DNA of 64,000 nt from Dolomitihabitans soli (GTDB lineage Bacteria > Actinomycetota > Actinomycetes > Streptosporangiales > Streptosporangiaceae). Within the stretch, counting starts at the first letter, position 1. Every line of letters starts with the position of its first letter. This document shows, piece by piece, positions 44,126 through 52,817 of the stretch. A model generated the notes under the pieces. It saw only the letters and a program-made list of their open reading frames with translations, had not been told where the DNA came from and searched no databases. Made by a program: the position numbers and the translations under genes. The stretch lies in assembly GCF_022213955.1 (NCBI RefSeq), contig NZ_JAKNTW010000038.1, forward strand, positions 1-64,000, in the 5' to 3' direction.

Positions 44126-45295
44126 ATGCGAGTGGATCTGCTTAGCCGGGAGTATCCGCCCGAGGTGTACGGCGGTGCGGGAGTGCATGTCGAGTACCTC
44201 GCGCGGGAACTGAGAGCACTGGCCGACGTGCGGGTGCGGTGTTTCGGGGCGGCGCGGCCGGAGGCGGGCGTGGACGCGTACCGGGTGCCGGCGAAGCTGG
44301 CGACGGCGAATCCCGCGTTGCAGGTGCTCGGGGTCGACCTGGAGATGGCCGCCGCGTGCCAGGGGGCCGACGTGGTCCACAGCCACACCTGGTACGCCAA
44401 CTTCGCCGGGCACGTGGCGAAGATGTTGTACGGCGCGGCGCACGTGGTCACCACGCACAGCCTGGAGCCGCTGCGGCCCTGGAAGGCGGAGCAACTCGGC
44501 GGCGGTTACACGCTGTCGAGCTGGGCGGAGCGCACGGCGCTGCTGGCGGCGGACGCGGTGGTGGCGGTGTCGGAGGGAATGCGAAGAGACGTCCTAGCGA
44601 CATATCCCGAAATTTCCCCCGAAAAGGTGACGGTGATCCACAACGGCATCGACACCGCCGAGTACGCCCCCGACCACGGCACCGGCATCCTCGTCAAGCA
44701 CGGCATCGATCCCGCCCGGCCGTACGCCGTCTTCGTCGGGCGGATCACCCGGCAGAAGGGCCTGGTCCACCTCCTGCACGCCGCCCGTGACCTCGACCCC
44801 GCCGCCCAGCTCGTGCTGTGCGCCGGCGCCCCGGACACGCCCGAGATCGCCGCCGAGGTCAGCTCGCTGGTCGACGGCCTCGGCCGGGAGGGCGTGGTGT
44901 GGATCTCGGAGATGCTGCCCCGCAGCGAGGTGATCCAGATCCTGTCGCACGCCACGGTGTTCGTCTGCCCCTCGGTCTACGAGCCGATGGGCATCGTCAA
45001 CCTGGAGGCGATGGCCTGCGAGACGGCCGTGGTGGCCACCGCGACCGGCGGCATCCCCGAGGTGGTCGCCGACGGCGCGACCGGGCTGCTGGTCCCGATC
45101 GACGCGGCCCTGGACGGCACGCCGCACGATCCGGCCGGGTTCGCGGCCGACCTGGCCGAGCGGATCAACGAGCTCCTCGGCGACCCCGGGCGCGCGGCCA
45201 CGATGGGCAAGGCGGGACGCGCGAGGGCCGTGGAGCACTTCTCCTGGGAGCGGATCGCGACGCGGACCGCCGACCTCTACCGGCGGGTGAAATGA
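44126..45295 (+). CDS. glgM: GlgM/GlgA-type glycosyltransferase (maltose-1-phosphate synthase)
   Basis: A GT4 enzyme of 389 residues. Actinobacterial proteins of this type use ADP-glucose and glucose-1-phosphate to make maltose-1-phosphate for the GlgE pathway, although often annotated glycogen synthase. Motifs: SREYPPEVYGGAGVH, VHSHTWYANFAGH, VIHNGIDTAEY, VFVGRITRQKGL and the nucleotide-sugar EX7E region CPSVYEPMGIVNLEAMAC. The stop overlaps the next start (ATGA). Confidence 0.9.
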   Translation: MRVDLLSREYPPEVYGGAGVHVEYLARELRALADVRVRCFGAARPEAGVDAYRVPAKLATANPALQVLGVDLEMAAACQGADVVHSHTWYANFAGHVAKMLYGAAHVVTTHSLEPLRPWKAEQLGGGYTLSSWAERTALLAADAVVAVSEGMRRDVLATYPEISPEKVTVIHNGIDTAEYAPDHGTGILVKHGIDPARPYAVFVGRITRQKGLVHLLHAARDLDPAAQLVLCAGAPDTPEIAAEVSSLVDGLGREGVVWISEMLPRSEVIQILSHATVFVCPSVYEPMGIVNLEAMACETAVVATATGGIPEVVADGATGLLVPIDAALDGTPHDPAGFAADLAERINELLGDPGRAATMGKAGRARAVEHFSWERIATRTADLYRRVK

Positions 45296-45999
45296 TCTCC
45301 ATCGACCGGGCCAGGATGGTCTTCACGGACCGGCACGGCGGGGTCAGCGCTCCGCCGTACGACAGCAGGAACCTCGGCGGGCTCGTCGGCGACGATCCGG
45401 CGGCGGTCGCGGAGAACCGCGCCAAGACGGCGGCCGAGCTGGGGGTCCAGCGGCTGGTGTTCCTGAGGCAGGTGCACAGCGCGGACGTCGCCTACGTGAC
45501 CGAGCCCTTCGGGGACGACCCGCCGCCGCTCGACGGAGTCGTGACCGACCGGTCGGGGGTGGGCCTCGCGGTGCTGGCCGCCGACTGCGCGCCCGTGCTG
45601 GTCGCCGACCCGGTGAACGGGGTGATCGGCGCCGCGCACTCCGGCCGTCCCGGCACGCTGGCGGGGGTGGCCACGGCGCTGGTGGAGGAGATGGCGCGGC
45701 GCGGCGCGGACCTGGCGGCGGCGACCGCGGTGATCGGCCCGGCGGCGTGCGGGCGGTGCTACGAGGTGCCGGCGGAGATGCGGGAGGACGCGGCGCGGGC
45801 GGTGCCCGAGACGTGGTCCACGACGAGCTGGGGCACTCCGGCGCTCGATCTGCGGGCCGGGATCGCCGCGCAGCTCGCCAGGGCCGGGGTCGGCGACGTA
45901 CGGCACGACGACCGCTGCACGATCGAGACCGGCGCGCTGTTCTCGCACCGGCGCGAACGTCTGACCGGCCGGCTGGCGGGGATCGTCTGGCTGATGTGA
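45292..45999 (+). CDS. YfiH/laccase-domain purine nucleoside phosphorylase-like protein
   Basis: 235 residues of the multicopper-oxidase-like YfiH family, now known in several bacteria to act on purine nucleosides with zinc. Ligands are in RQVHSADV, AADCAPVLVAD and AAHSGRPG, with the CGRCYEVP loop and HRRERLTGRLAGIVWL end. The third motif reads HSGRPG rather than the usual HAGWRG. Its coupling to glgM is probably positional only. Confidence 0.82.
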   Translation: MISIDRARMVFTDRHGGVSAPPYDSRNLGGLVGDDPAAVAENRAKTAAELGVQRLVFLRQVHSADVAYVTEPFGDDPPPLDGVVTDRSGVGLAVLAADCAPVLVADPVNGVIGAAHSGRPGTLAGVATALVEEMARRGADLAAATAVIGPAACGRCYEVPAEMREDAARAVPETWSTTSWGTPALDLRAGIAAQLARAGVGDVRHDDRCTIETGALFSHRRERLTGRLAGIVWLM

Positions 46000-46095
46000 C
46001 TTCGATCACATTTGACTCTTGCCTTTGCGGCCTGTTGGGATCAAGCTCGGATCAAAGACCGGTGCATTCGGGGGTGTGACCCAGGAGGCCCCCGC

Positions 46096-47589
46096 ATGGC
46101 CGAAGGCCCGAAGACACGTCAACTCGGAGTCAGCCGCCCAGAACTCGTGATCGCCGACCTTCCCGAACCGGAGGAGGTCTTCAAGGTCCGCAGGATCGGC
46201 GTCAAGGAGCTGTTCAAGTTCGCCGTCGGGCCGAGCCTGATCGCGCTCGGCATCTCGATCGGCAGCGGCGAATGGCTGCTCGGCCCGCAGGCGGTCGGGC
46301 AGTACGGTTTCGTCGGCGTCGGCTGGGTGATCCTGGTCTCCGCCGTGCTGCAGACGTTCTACAACGTGGAGTGCTCGCGCTACGTCATGGCGACGGGGGA
46401 GGCCCCGGTCGTCGGGTGGGGGCGGGTGCCGCCGGGATACCTGCTCTGGGTGCCCCTCTCCGTCTTCATCGTGATCTTCGCGTTCATTGCGGGCGGGTGG
46501 GCGGCCTCGGCGGGACAGGGCCTCTACGCCCTGGTCCACGGTGAGATCGCGCCCGCCGGCGCGGAGGAGCCCCGGCTGTGGGCGATCGCGCTGCTCGTCG
46601 TCGTCTTCCTGATCACCGCGGCGGCCCGCCGGATCAGCCGCGCCCTCGAACTGGCCAACTGGGTCATGGTCGGCACCATCCTGGTCGCGCTGCTGGTCAT
46701 CGACATCTTCGTGGTGCCCTTCGGCCAGTGGTGGGACGCGATCCTCGGCTTCGTCACCCCCGCCGCGCCGCCCGCGGGCATCACCGCGACCCAGCTCGGC
46801 GGCCTGGCCGGCTTCACCGCGCTCGCCTCCGGCCTCAACTGGTACGTCATGGGCCACTACCGGGACAAGGGCTACGGCATGGGCCACCGGGTGGGGTTCC
46901 TCTCGGGCCTGCGCGGGGAGCGCAAGGAGATCCTGGCCAGCGGCGTGACCTTCCCCGACGACGCGCGCAACGCCGGGCTGTGGAAGCGGTGGTACCGCCT
47001 GCTGCTGGTCGACATGTGGGGAGTCTTCTTCGTCGGCGCGATGCTCGGCATGCTGCTGCCCACGATCCTGATGGCCCGCGCGGTGGAGATCACGGGCACC
47101 AAACCCACCCAGGCCAACGTGCCGACCTTCGTGGCCGGCGCGCTGAACCAGGAGTACGGCAGGGGGATGTTCTACGTCGCCCTGATCCTCGGCGTACTGA
47201 TCCTCTTCTCGACCCAGCTCGGCATCTTCGAGGCGATGGTCAGGGTGGCGACCGACGCCGCGCACTCCACCAGCCCCCGGCTCCGCAGGCTCATCGAGGG
47301 CGACCCGCGCAGGTTCTACTACCCGTTCATGATCGGCCTGCTGATCGTCATCGCGGTCATCCTGCACTTCGCGCTGCCGGTGAGCCTGGTCCAGTGGTCG
47401 GCCAACATGTCGAACCTGGGCGCGCTGATCTACCCGTTCCTGCTCATCTACCTGAACAGCCGGCTGCCGAAGGCCGCGCGCCCCCGCTGGTGGCACTACC
47501 TGGTCCTGGTGCTGAACTTCCTGTTCTTCGGCTTCTTCTTCGTCAACTTCATCGCCGACCTCGTGGGAGAACCGCTGATCACTTTCTGA
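46096..47589 (+). CDS. Nramp-related membrane transporter
   Basis: 497 residues with about eleven membrane helices in the Nramp/APC fold. The first helix region reads GPSLIALGISIGSGEWLLGPQA and lacks the DPGN metal-binding motif of true Nramp Mn/Fe transporters. The helix-6 region around LNWYVMGHYRDKG has no MPH motif. The substrate is therefore unlikely to be handled as in Nramp metal transport, and a non-metal or Mg-type substrate is possible. AGGAGG lies 7 bases before the ATG. Confidence 0.78.
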   Translation: MAEGPKTRQLGVSRPELVIADLPEPEEVFKVRRIGVKELFKFAVGPSLIALGISIGSGEWLLGPQAVGQYGFVGVGWVILVSAVLQTFYNVECSRYVMATGEAPVVGWGRVPPGYLLWVPLSVFIVIFAFIAGGWAASAGQGLYALVHGEIAPAGAEEPRLWAIALLVVVFLITAAARRISRALELANWVMVGTILVALLVIDIFVVPFGQWWDAILGFVTPAAPPAGITATQLGGLAGFTALASGLNWYVMGHYRDKGYGMGHRVGFLSGLRGERKEILASGVTFPDDARNAGLWKRWYRLLLVDMWGVFFVGAMLGMLLPTILMARAVEITGTKPTQANVPTFVAGALNQEYGRGMFYVALILGVLILFSTQLGIFEAMVRVATDAAHSTSPRLRRLIEGDPRRFYYPFMIGLLIVIAVILHFALPVSLVQWSANMSNLGALIYPFLLIYLNSRLPKAARPRWWHYLVLVLNFLFFGFFFVNFIADLVGEPLITF

Positions 47590-48172
47590 GGTGTTCGCCG
47601 ATCTGCTCGATCTCCTCGCGTTCCGCGGTGACGACTTTCCCGGCGAGCATCGTGGTCGGCGTGTGGCGGCCGGTGGCCAGGGCGCGTTCGGCCATCTCGA
47701 CGCCGTGCCCCAGGTGACGGGAGACCAGGCGGAGCCAGAGCCGGTCGAAGGTGGCGCCCGAGGACTTCTCCAGCATGGCGATCTCCCCGGGCGTCAGCAT
47801 TCCCGGCATGCTGTGCCCTTCGTGGGCCTCGGCGGTGGGCGGCGGGACGTTCCACAGCTTCAACCAGCCGGTCATCTGGTCGAGTTCCTCGTTCGCCCCG
47901 GCCGTGACCTTCTCGGCCGTCTCCACGACGAACGGGTCGGTGGTGCGGCTCTCCACGAGTTCGGCGAGCTCGATCATCTGCAGGTGGTGCGGGATCATCT
48001 CACGCGAGAACCGGATGTCGGCGCCGTTGTGCGCGGTGGCCTCCGCCGGCGCGGTGATCTCCGCCGGCGCGGCGGAGACGGCGGTCGGCGGGCCGTCCTC
48101 CGCCGCGGCGGCACAGGCGCTGAGCAAGCCGATCAACGCGACGCCTGCCGCCGCGAGAAGACGCTGATGCAT
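47579..48172 (-). CDS. DUF305 domain lipoprotein
   Basis: 197 residues: signal peptide with lipobox LLSAC, Ala/Pro spacer, then a ferritin-like four-helix DUF305 domain with FSREMIPHHLQMIELAELV and the later HLGHGVEMAERAL. Conserved His and Met residues (MIPHH, EGHSMPGM) suggest metal, perhaps copper, binding. The 3' end overlaps the convergent transporter gene by 11 bases. The 48173-48348 spacer shows nothing recognisable. Confidence 0.83.
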   Translation of the reverse strand: MHQRLLAAAGVALIGLLSACAAAAEDGPPTAVSAAPAEITAPAEATAHNGADIRFSREMIPHHLQMIELAELVESRTTDPFVVETAEKVTAGANEELDQMTGWLKLWNVPPPTAEAHEGHSMPGMLTPGEIAMLEKSSGATFDRLWLRLVSRHLGHGVEMAERALATGRHTPTTMLAGKVVTAEREEIEQIGEHLRK

Positions 48173-48348
48173 GGTCTCTCCCGTCCGTTGCCCATCACAG
48201 GTACGACAGGACGCGCTCCAAGGTTCATCGCGTCTGCGTCGGAGGGGTGGCGACGTTCACGCGGCACCCGACCATCCTGATCACCTATGAGCTGGACGTG
48301 ACGACGATACGGCGATCGCGATCAAGCCTTCTCAGAACCCCGGCGCGT

Positions 48349-50799
48349 CTAGGGCTCAAAGCCCCGTAGCTCGAACAGATGGAAACCATTGCGGCCGGCG
48401 CACGCGATCCGCCGCCCGTCCGGCGACCATGCGCACCTCGCCAGGCTGCCCTCGACCGGAACGGACAACACGCTGGAGCCGGTGCGCACATCCCACACCT
48501 GAAGGGTCTCATCGGCCAGGCTCGCGAGCAGTCGGCAGTCCGGCGAGAAGGCCATGCCGGACACGTGACCGTCCTGGGCCGGGAGGATGAGGGCGGCGTC
48601 CGCGGCGTCTCGGTGCCAGCACGTTATCCCGCCGTTCCAGCGCCCGGCCGCCAGCAGGCGTCCGTCCGGGGATGCCGACAGGCTCACGACATGGTCGTCC
48701 GGTCCGTCGACGTCCGGGGAGTGAGGCGGCCCCGGGCGGAGTTGGTCGAGCACCCGCAACGTCGAGGAGTCGACGATGTGGACAACGCCGTCGGTCCCCG
48801 CCACCGCGAAGGCCTCGCCGCCGTCCACCAAGCGGACACGGGCAAAGTCGGGCAGGCTGCTTGATCTGTCCTTTGCGGAGGTCGGTACGGGGAACCCGCC
48901 TTCGAATCTTCCCGACGCGCTCCAGATCCGGACCGTGCCGTCAGTGCAGCCGACGACGATGCGGCCGTCATCGGTGATCTGCATGTCGACCGTCCCGAAG
49001 TCTTCGGCGGGCTCGCCGGAGAGAAGGCGTACCGGTCTCCCCCGGGGGTCCCACAGCCGTACGGCGCCATTGCTCCCTCCGCTGGCGAACCACGTGCCAT
49101 CGCGGGCCATGGCCAGGCAGGTGAGCGCGTCAACGTCCGCCGGAAGGCGAGCCTGTTCCGCACCGTCGGCTCTTCGGACGAAAACCTCCCCGGGTTCGGC
49201 GGCGAGTGCCAGCCACGTGCCGTCGGGGGAGAAACACACGTCGCGCACAGTCTGGGCGCCGCTACTCGTGGGTTCCCGGGCGAGCAGGGCCTCCCGGTCC
49301 CAGAACCGGACGCTGCCGCCTTCCAGGCAGACGACCATGAGCAGGGCCCCGCCCTCCACGAACTCGACGGCACGCGGTGTGGACGACAGGACGAGGCTCG
49401 GGGCCCGCGTGACACGGAGCGTGCCATCCTCGCCTCTGGTCAGCCTCCGGAGGTTGACCAGGTTCCCCGCCCCGTAGGCGAGCAGGTCGCCCTGCGGAGC
49501 GCAGGAGACGAAGGTGAACGGCAACGCCTCTCCGTCCGCGTGGAACACCTGGTGCTGCCCGGAGACGAGGTCCCAGATCGATAGCGTGCCGTTCCAGTCG
49601 ACCAGGGCGAGCCACGTCCCGCACGGGTCGAAGGTCATCGCGGAGAGGTGCGGCTCGACCACTCCGGAAAGGGTCTTCAGGAGGCTGCCGCGCTCTACGG
49701 ACCAGAGCTGGACCCGTCCTTTGGAGTCGGCGGTGGCCAAGGTCCGTCCATCAGGGGAGAAACAAGCCGAGGCGAAGGCGACGCCCGGGTCGGACAGGCT
49801 CCTGCGGCGCCGCACGATGCCATACGCGCGCGTCACGGCGACCGCGAAAAGAGCCACCACAACGGCAAGGTAAACCATCACGCTGCTGCTGAAGGAAAAG
49901 CCGAAAAGCACATGGGAAAGAAAGGCACAGGACGCTGCGAGAGCCAGGGCGGGCGGCGGGTGGAGGGAGGTGATGCTCGTCCCGATCATGTCGCCCCGGC
50001 CGAAGAGCAGGTCCGCGACGAAGCGGGAGAACGGCCGGCGCAGGCGGAGCCTCACCCCGTTCTCGTCGTAGAAGTGCACCTGGGTTCCCGCCGCCACGCA
50101 CCGCGTCCCGTCGGGGGAGGCCGCGACACACCGCAACTGCCCGTAGTCCACTGCGACGGTTGAACAACCCTCCTCCGCCGGCCGATAGAAGTCGAGCGTC
50201 TCTGCGCCGAGTACGGCCACCCAGCGGCCGTCCGGGCTGGCGGCCAGGTCCCTGAACGTGACCTCGCGCGGCACCTGCAGGGTCGTGGTCTCCCTGGCCG
50301 ACAGATCGTGCATCGAGACGGTCCCGCCCAGATGCAGCGCCACGACCCGCTCTCCGTCCGGCAGGGCGACGAAACGCCGGTACTTCGCCCTGCCCAAGGA
50401 GGCGGTCGATACAGGGCTGACCGTCGAGCTGGACGGTATCTCCCCTACACTCCGCAGCCACGGCGCCTTCAGCGCCGCCGCGCCGTCCGCTACGATCTCC
50501 TCCAGTCCCGGGCGCCCTCCGGCGTAGAGCAGGATGGCACGGGCCCGCCACTGCCAGGGCTGATCCGGTACGGCCAGCAGGTGGTGATACTGGCGGATCA
50601 CCGCCGACAACGCCTCGACGTCCGGCCCCTCGACGAGCCGCCAGTCGGCGTCGAGCCGGCCCGGGTCGGGAAGACCGAGTCGCACGGCCCAGTAACGAAC
50701 CGATCGGGCGAACCTGTAGAGCGTTTCCCCGTCTCCGACGCGCGCCGCGTGGTACATCACTTCACGCAACGCGATTCCTAGGCTCGCGGGATGGCGCAT
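48349..50799 (-). CDS. WD40 repeat protein with internal membrane segment
   Basis: 816 residues from the ATG at 50799 (AAGGGA upstream). The first 130 residues are helical (ALREVMYHAARVGDGETLYRFARSVRYW). Several WD40 blades follow, then two hydrophobic helices (about residues 300-345: LALAASCAFLSHVLFGF, VMVYLAVVVALFAVAV), and then about a dozen more blades such as FASACFSPDGRTLATADSKG, FSPDGTWLALAAEPG, LSASPDGRLLAAGRWNG and WSPDGRRIACAGRNG. The N-terminal helical part resembles the region that joins a STAND ATPase to its WD40 sensor. It is divergent from such an ATPase, 100 bases away. Confidence 0.78.
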   Translation of the reverse strand: MRHPASLGIALREVMYHAARVGDGETLYRFARSVRYWAVRLGLPDPGRLDADWRLVEGPDVEALSAVIRQYHHLLAVPDQPWQWRARAILLYAGGRPGLEEIVADGAAALKAPWLRSVGEIPSSSTVSPVSTASLGRAKYRRFVALPDGERVVALHLGGTVSMHDLSARETTTLQVPREVTFRDLAASPDGRWVAVLGAETLDFYRPAEEGCSTVAVDYGQLRCVAASPDGTRCVAAGTQVHFYDENGVRLRLRRPFSRFVADLLFGRGDMIGTSITSLHPPPALALAASCAFLSHVLFGFSFSSSVMVYLAVVVALFAVAVTRAYGIVRRRRSLSDPGVAFASACFSPDGRTLATADSKGRVQLWSVERGSLLKTLSGVVEPHLSAMTFDPCGTWLALVDWNGTLSIWDLVSGQHQVFHADGEALPFTFVSCAPQGDLLAYGAGNLVNLRRLTRGEDGTLRVTRAPSLVLSSTPRAVEFVEGGALLMVVCLEGGSVRFWDREALLAREPTSSGAQTVRDVCFSPDGTWLALAAEPGEVFVRRADGAEQARLPADVDALTCLAMARDGTWFASGGSNGAVRLWDPRGRPVRLLSGEPAEDFGTVDMQITDDGRIVVGCTDGTVRIWSASGRFEGGFPVPTSAKDRSSSLPDFARVRLVDGGEAFAVAGTDGVVHIVDSSTLRVLDQLRPGPPHSPDVDGPDDHVVSLSASPDGRLLAAGRWNGGITCWHRDAADAALILPAQDGHVSGMAFSPDCRLLASLADETLQVWDVRTGSSVLSVPVEGSLARCAWSPDGRRIACAGRNGFHLFELRGFEP

Positions 50800-50899
50800 C
50801 GTTCCCTTTTCAGCGAATAAATGTCCTCGCACCTAATAGAATTGAGACTAACCCAAGGGCTCTCGACCCGCCGCCGTTTCCCCCTTGCACGAGGTTTTC

Positions 50900-52603
50900 A
50901 TGATCTTCGGATCGCTCGACCTTCTCGACGCTCTGCTGGGATGGCTCACCGCCAAATCCGGCGATGCTCTGGCCCGGAGCACCGGCCGCAGGATTCTCGG
51001 CGGCGGCCAGGAACGTGCATTCCGCCGGATCGTCAACTCCGCCATCGAGAAGGCCGTCGATACCGCAGGCGAAGGGCTCACCACCGGCCAGCGGAAAGAA
51101 GTGGCCAAGATAATCCGCGAACACCGTGCGGAAATAGGCGACGGAACCGACTTCCTGGAGGTCGGCGATCTGGTGCACGCCCTGATCGACACCACCACGG
51201 AACTTGACGCGTTCCCCTTGGACCGCTCACAGCTCGCCGACGCGCTCACGTTCTGGATCACCGACGGGGTCGCCAGGGACGCGATGGCCGGTGGCGAACT
51301 CGCCCCCTTTGCCGCCTACGCCCATTTCAGCAGGATCTTCGAGCTCAGCGCGCGCTCCGTCGCGGCGCTCACGCGCCTTGAGCCCATGCTGGGCAGGATC
51401 GACGAGACCCTGGCGCTGCTGCGGGCCATCGAAGAGCACGCGCGGGGACCCGGCCACTCCCCGTCCGGATTCGGCACGCTCATCGCGGAGCGTTCCCGCC
51501 ACTTCGTCGGCAGAACGCAGTTCATCACCCGAATCGACCACGCACTCGCCGGCCTCGACTCCGGTTACGTGATCATCACCGGCGAGCCGGGCATCGGGAA
51601 GACCTCTCTCCTGGCGTACCTGGTCGCCCAGCGCGGCTACATCCACCACTTCAACAGCCGCAGCGAGGGGACGACCTCGCCGGTGGAGTTCTACGTCGGC
51701 GTCTGCGCCCAGCTCGTCGCGCGACACGGCCTGTCACACGCACTGCTCACGGAGACACCCTCAAGCGCCCACCTGTCACGGGTGCTCCGGCTCGCCGCTG
51801 CGTCGGCGGACGAGGAAAATCCCCTGGTCATCGCCATCGACGCGCTCGATGAGGCGGAGGACCCGGAGCACGGCGGCAACAGGCTCCACCTGCCCAGAGT
51901 CCTTCCCCCGCACACGTATGTCATCGCGACCAGCCGGGAACTCGCCGATGACTTCCTCGTCGTCGACCACCGCCACGATCTCCACCTCGCCGACGACTCA
52001 GCGGAGAACCTCCACGACATCGCCCAATACGTCCGGGCCCGCCTGAGTACACCCGGCGAGCCGGTTCCCTGGCAGACGACTCCCGCCGAACTGGCTGAGA
52101 TCCTCACGCTGCACAGCGAAGGCAACTTCCTCTACGTCGTCCACGTCCTGGACGACATCCGTACCGGCAAACTGAGTCCCGAGGCCCTCGGCGACCCACG
52201 GAATCTCCCGATCGGCCTGCGCGCCTACTACCGGATGCACTGGCAGGTCATGAAGGACCGATGGCCCTCGACCCTCGCCGGCCATTACGAGACCGCGCTC
52301 CGCTGTCTCGCGGTCATGCGCGAGCCCGTCCCAATCGGGTCGTGGACCAACTTCACGCCCGATGGCGTCGATGAGACGATCGCCCGCCACGTCGTCGGAG
52401 AATGGCGCCAGTTCCTCAACGTCCGCTGGAGTGCTGAGCACCAGGAGCCGCTGTACTCCGTCTATCACTCGACCTTCGTCGACTTCTTGCGCGAGGAGGG
52501 CCCTGGCCTGAGCCGCTACGAGCGGCACGTTTACCAGGTGCAACGCTCGATGATCCTCGAACTGCTGGGTGAGACCGACCCGGTGCCTCCGCCATATCCG
52601 TGA
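50900..52603 (+). CDS. STAND/NACHT-type ATPase lacking a fused sensor
   Basis: 567 residues. A helical N-terminal domain (about 1-190) of unknown type precedes the P-loop GEPGIGKTS (228-236) and Walker B IAIDALDEA (311-319), followed by YVIATSREL sensor 1 and helical winged-helix-like sequence ending YHSTFVDFLREEG. STAND proteins normally continue into WD40, TPR or LRR sensors; this one stops after the region that usually precedes them. The ATG at 50900 is preferred to a TTG at 50885 because GAGG lies 5 bases upstream. The WD40 protein encoded divergently may supply the sensor. Confidence 0.75.
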   Translation: MIFGSLDLLDALLGWLTAKSGDALARSTGRRILGGGQERAFRRIVNSAIEKAVDTAGEGLTTGQRKEVAKIIREHRAEIGDGTDFLEVGDLVHALIDTTTELDAFPLDRSQLADALTFWITDGVARDAMAGGELAPFAAYAHFSRIFELSARSVAALTRLEPMLGRIDETLALLRAIEEHARGPGHSPSGFGTLIAERSRHFVGRTQFITRIDHALAGLDSGYVIITGEPGIGKTSLLAYLVAQRGYIHHFNSRSEGTTSPVEFYVGVCAQLVARHGLSHALLTETPSSAHLSRVLRLAAASADEENPLVIAIDALDEAEDPEHGGNRLHLPRVLPPHTYVIATSRELADDFLVVDHRHDLHLADDSAENLHDIAQYVRARLSTPGEPVPWQTTPAELAEILTLHSEGNFLYVVHVLDDIRTGKLSPEALGDPRNLPIGLRAYYRMHWQVMKDRWPSTLAGHYETALRCLAVMREPVPIGSWTNFTPDGVDETIARHVVGEWRQFLNVRWSAEHQEPLYSVYHSTFVDFLREEGPGLSRYERHVYQVQRSMILELLGETDPVPPPYP

Positions 52604-52746
52604 TCGTCCGGCCGACTGTGCAGATGCGAGCAGGATCGGTACGGCGCGGCGACGTCCTTACAACAGGTGAACGCTGGAGTCGCGAGGTGTTCAACCGGAG
52701 CCAGTGGGCTGTACGGCCGGCCGGTGCATCGGCATGTGGGACGGTC

Positions 52747-52752
52747 TATACT
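52747..52752 (+). promoter_or_regulatory. -10 element of the HelD-like gene
   Basis: TATACT lies about 65 bases before the ATG in an AT-rich patch of an otherwise GC-rich spacer. No good -35 is visible. I looked for a rifamycin-associated palindrome in 52604-52817 and saw none. Confidence 0.45.
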
Positions 52753-52817
52753 CGTTATCTTAACGCTATGACGCGGAAAGCGGACAGAACTCCCAGTAAA
52801 AGGAGCATACCAAGGCC

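Noticed and set aside
52604-52817. Rifamycin-associated element before the HelD-like gene
   Set aside because: No long palindrome of the known type is visible; only a -10-like TATACT is supported.
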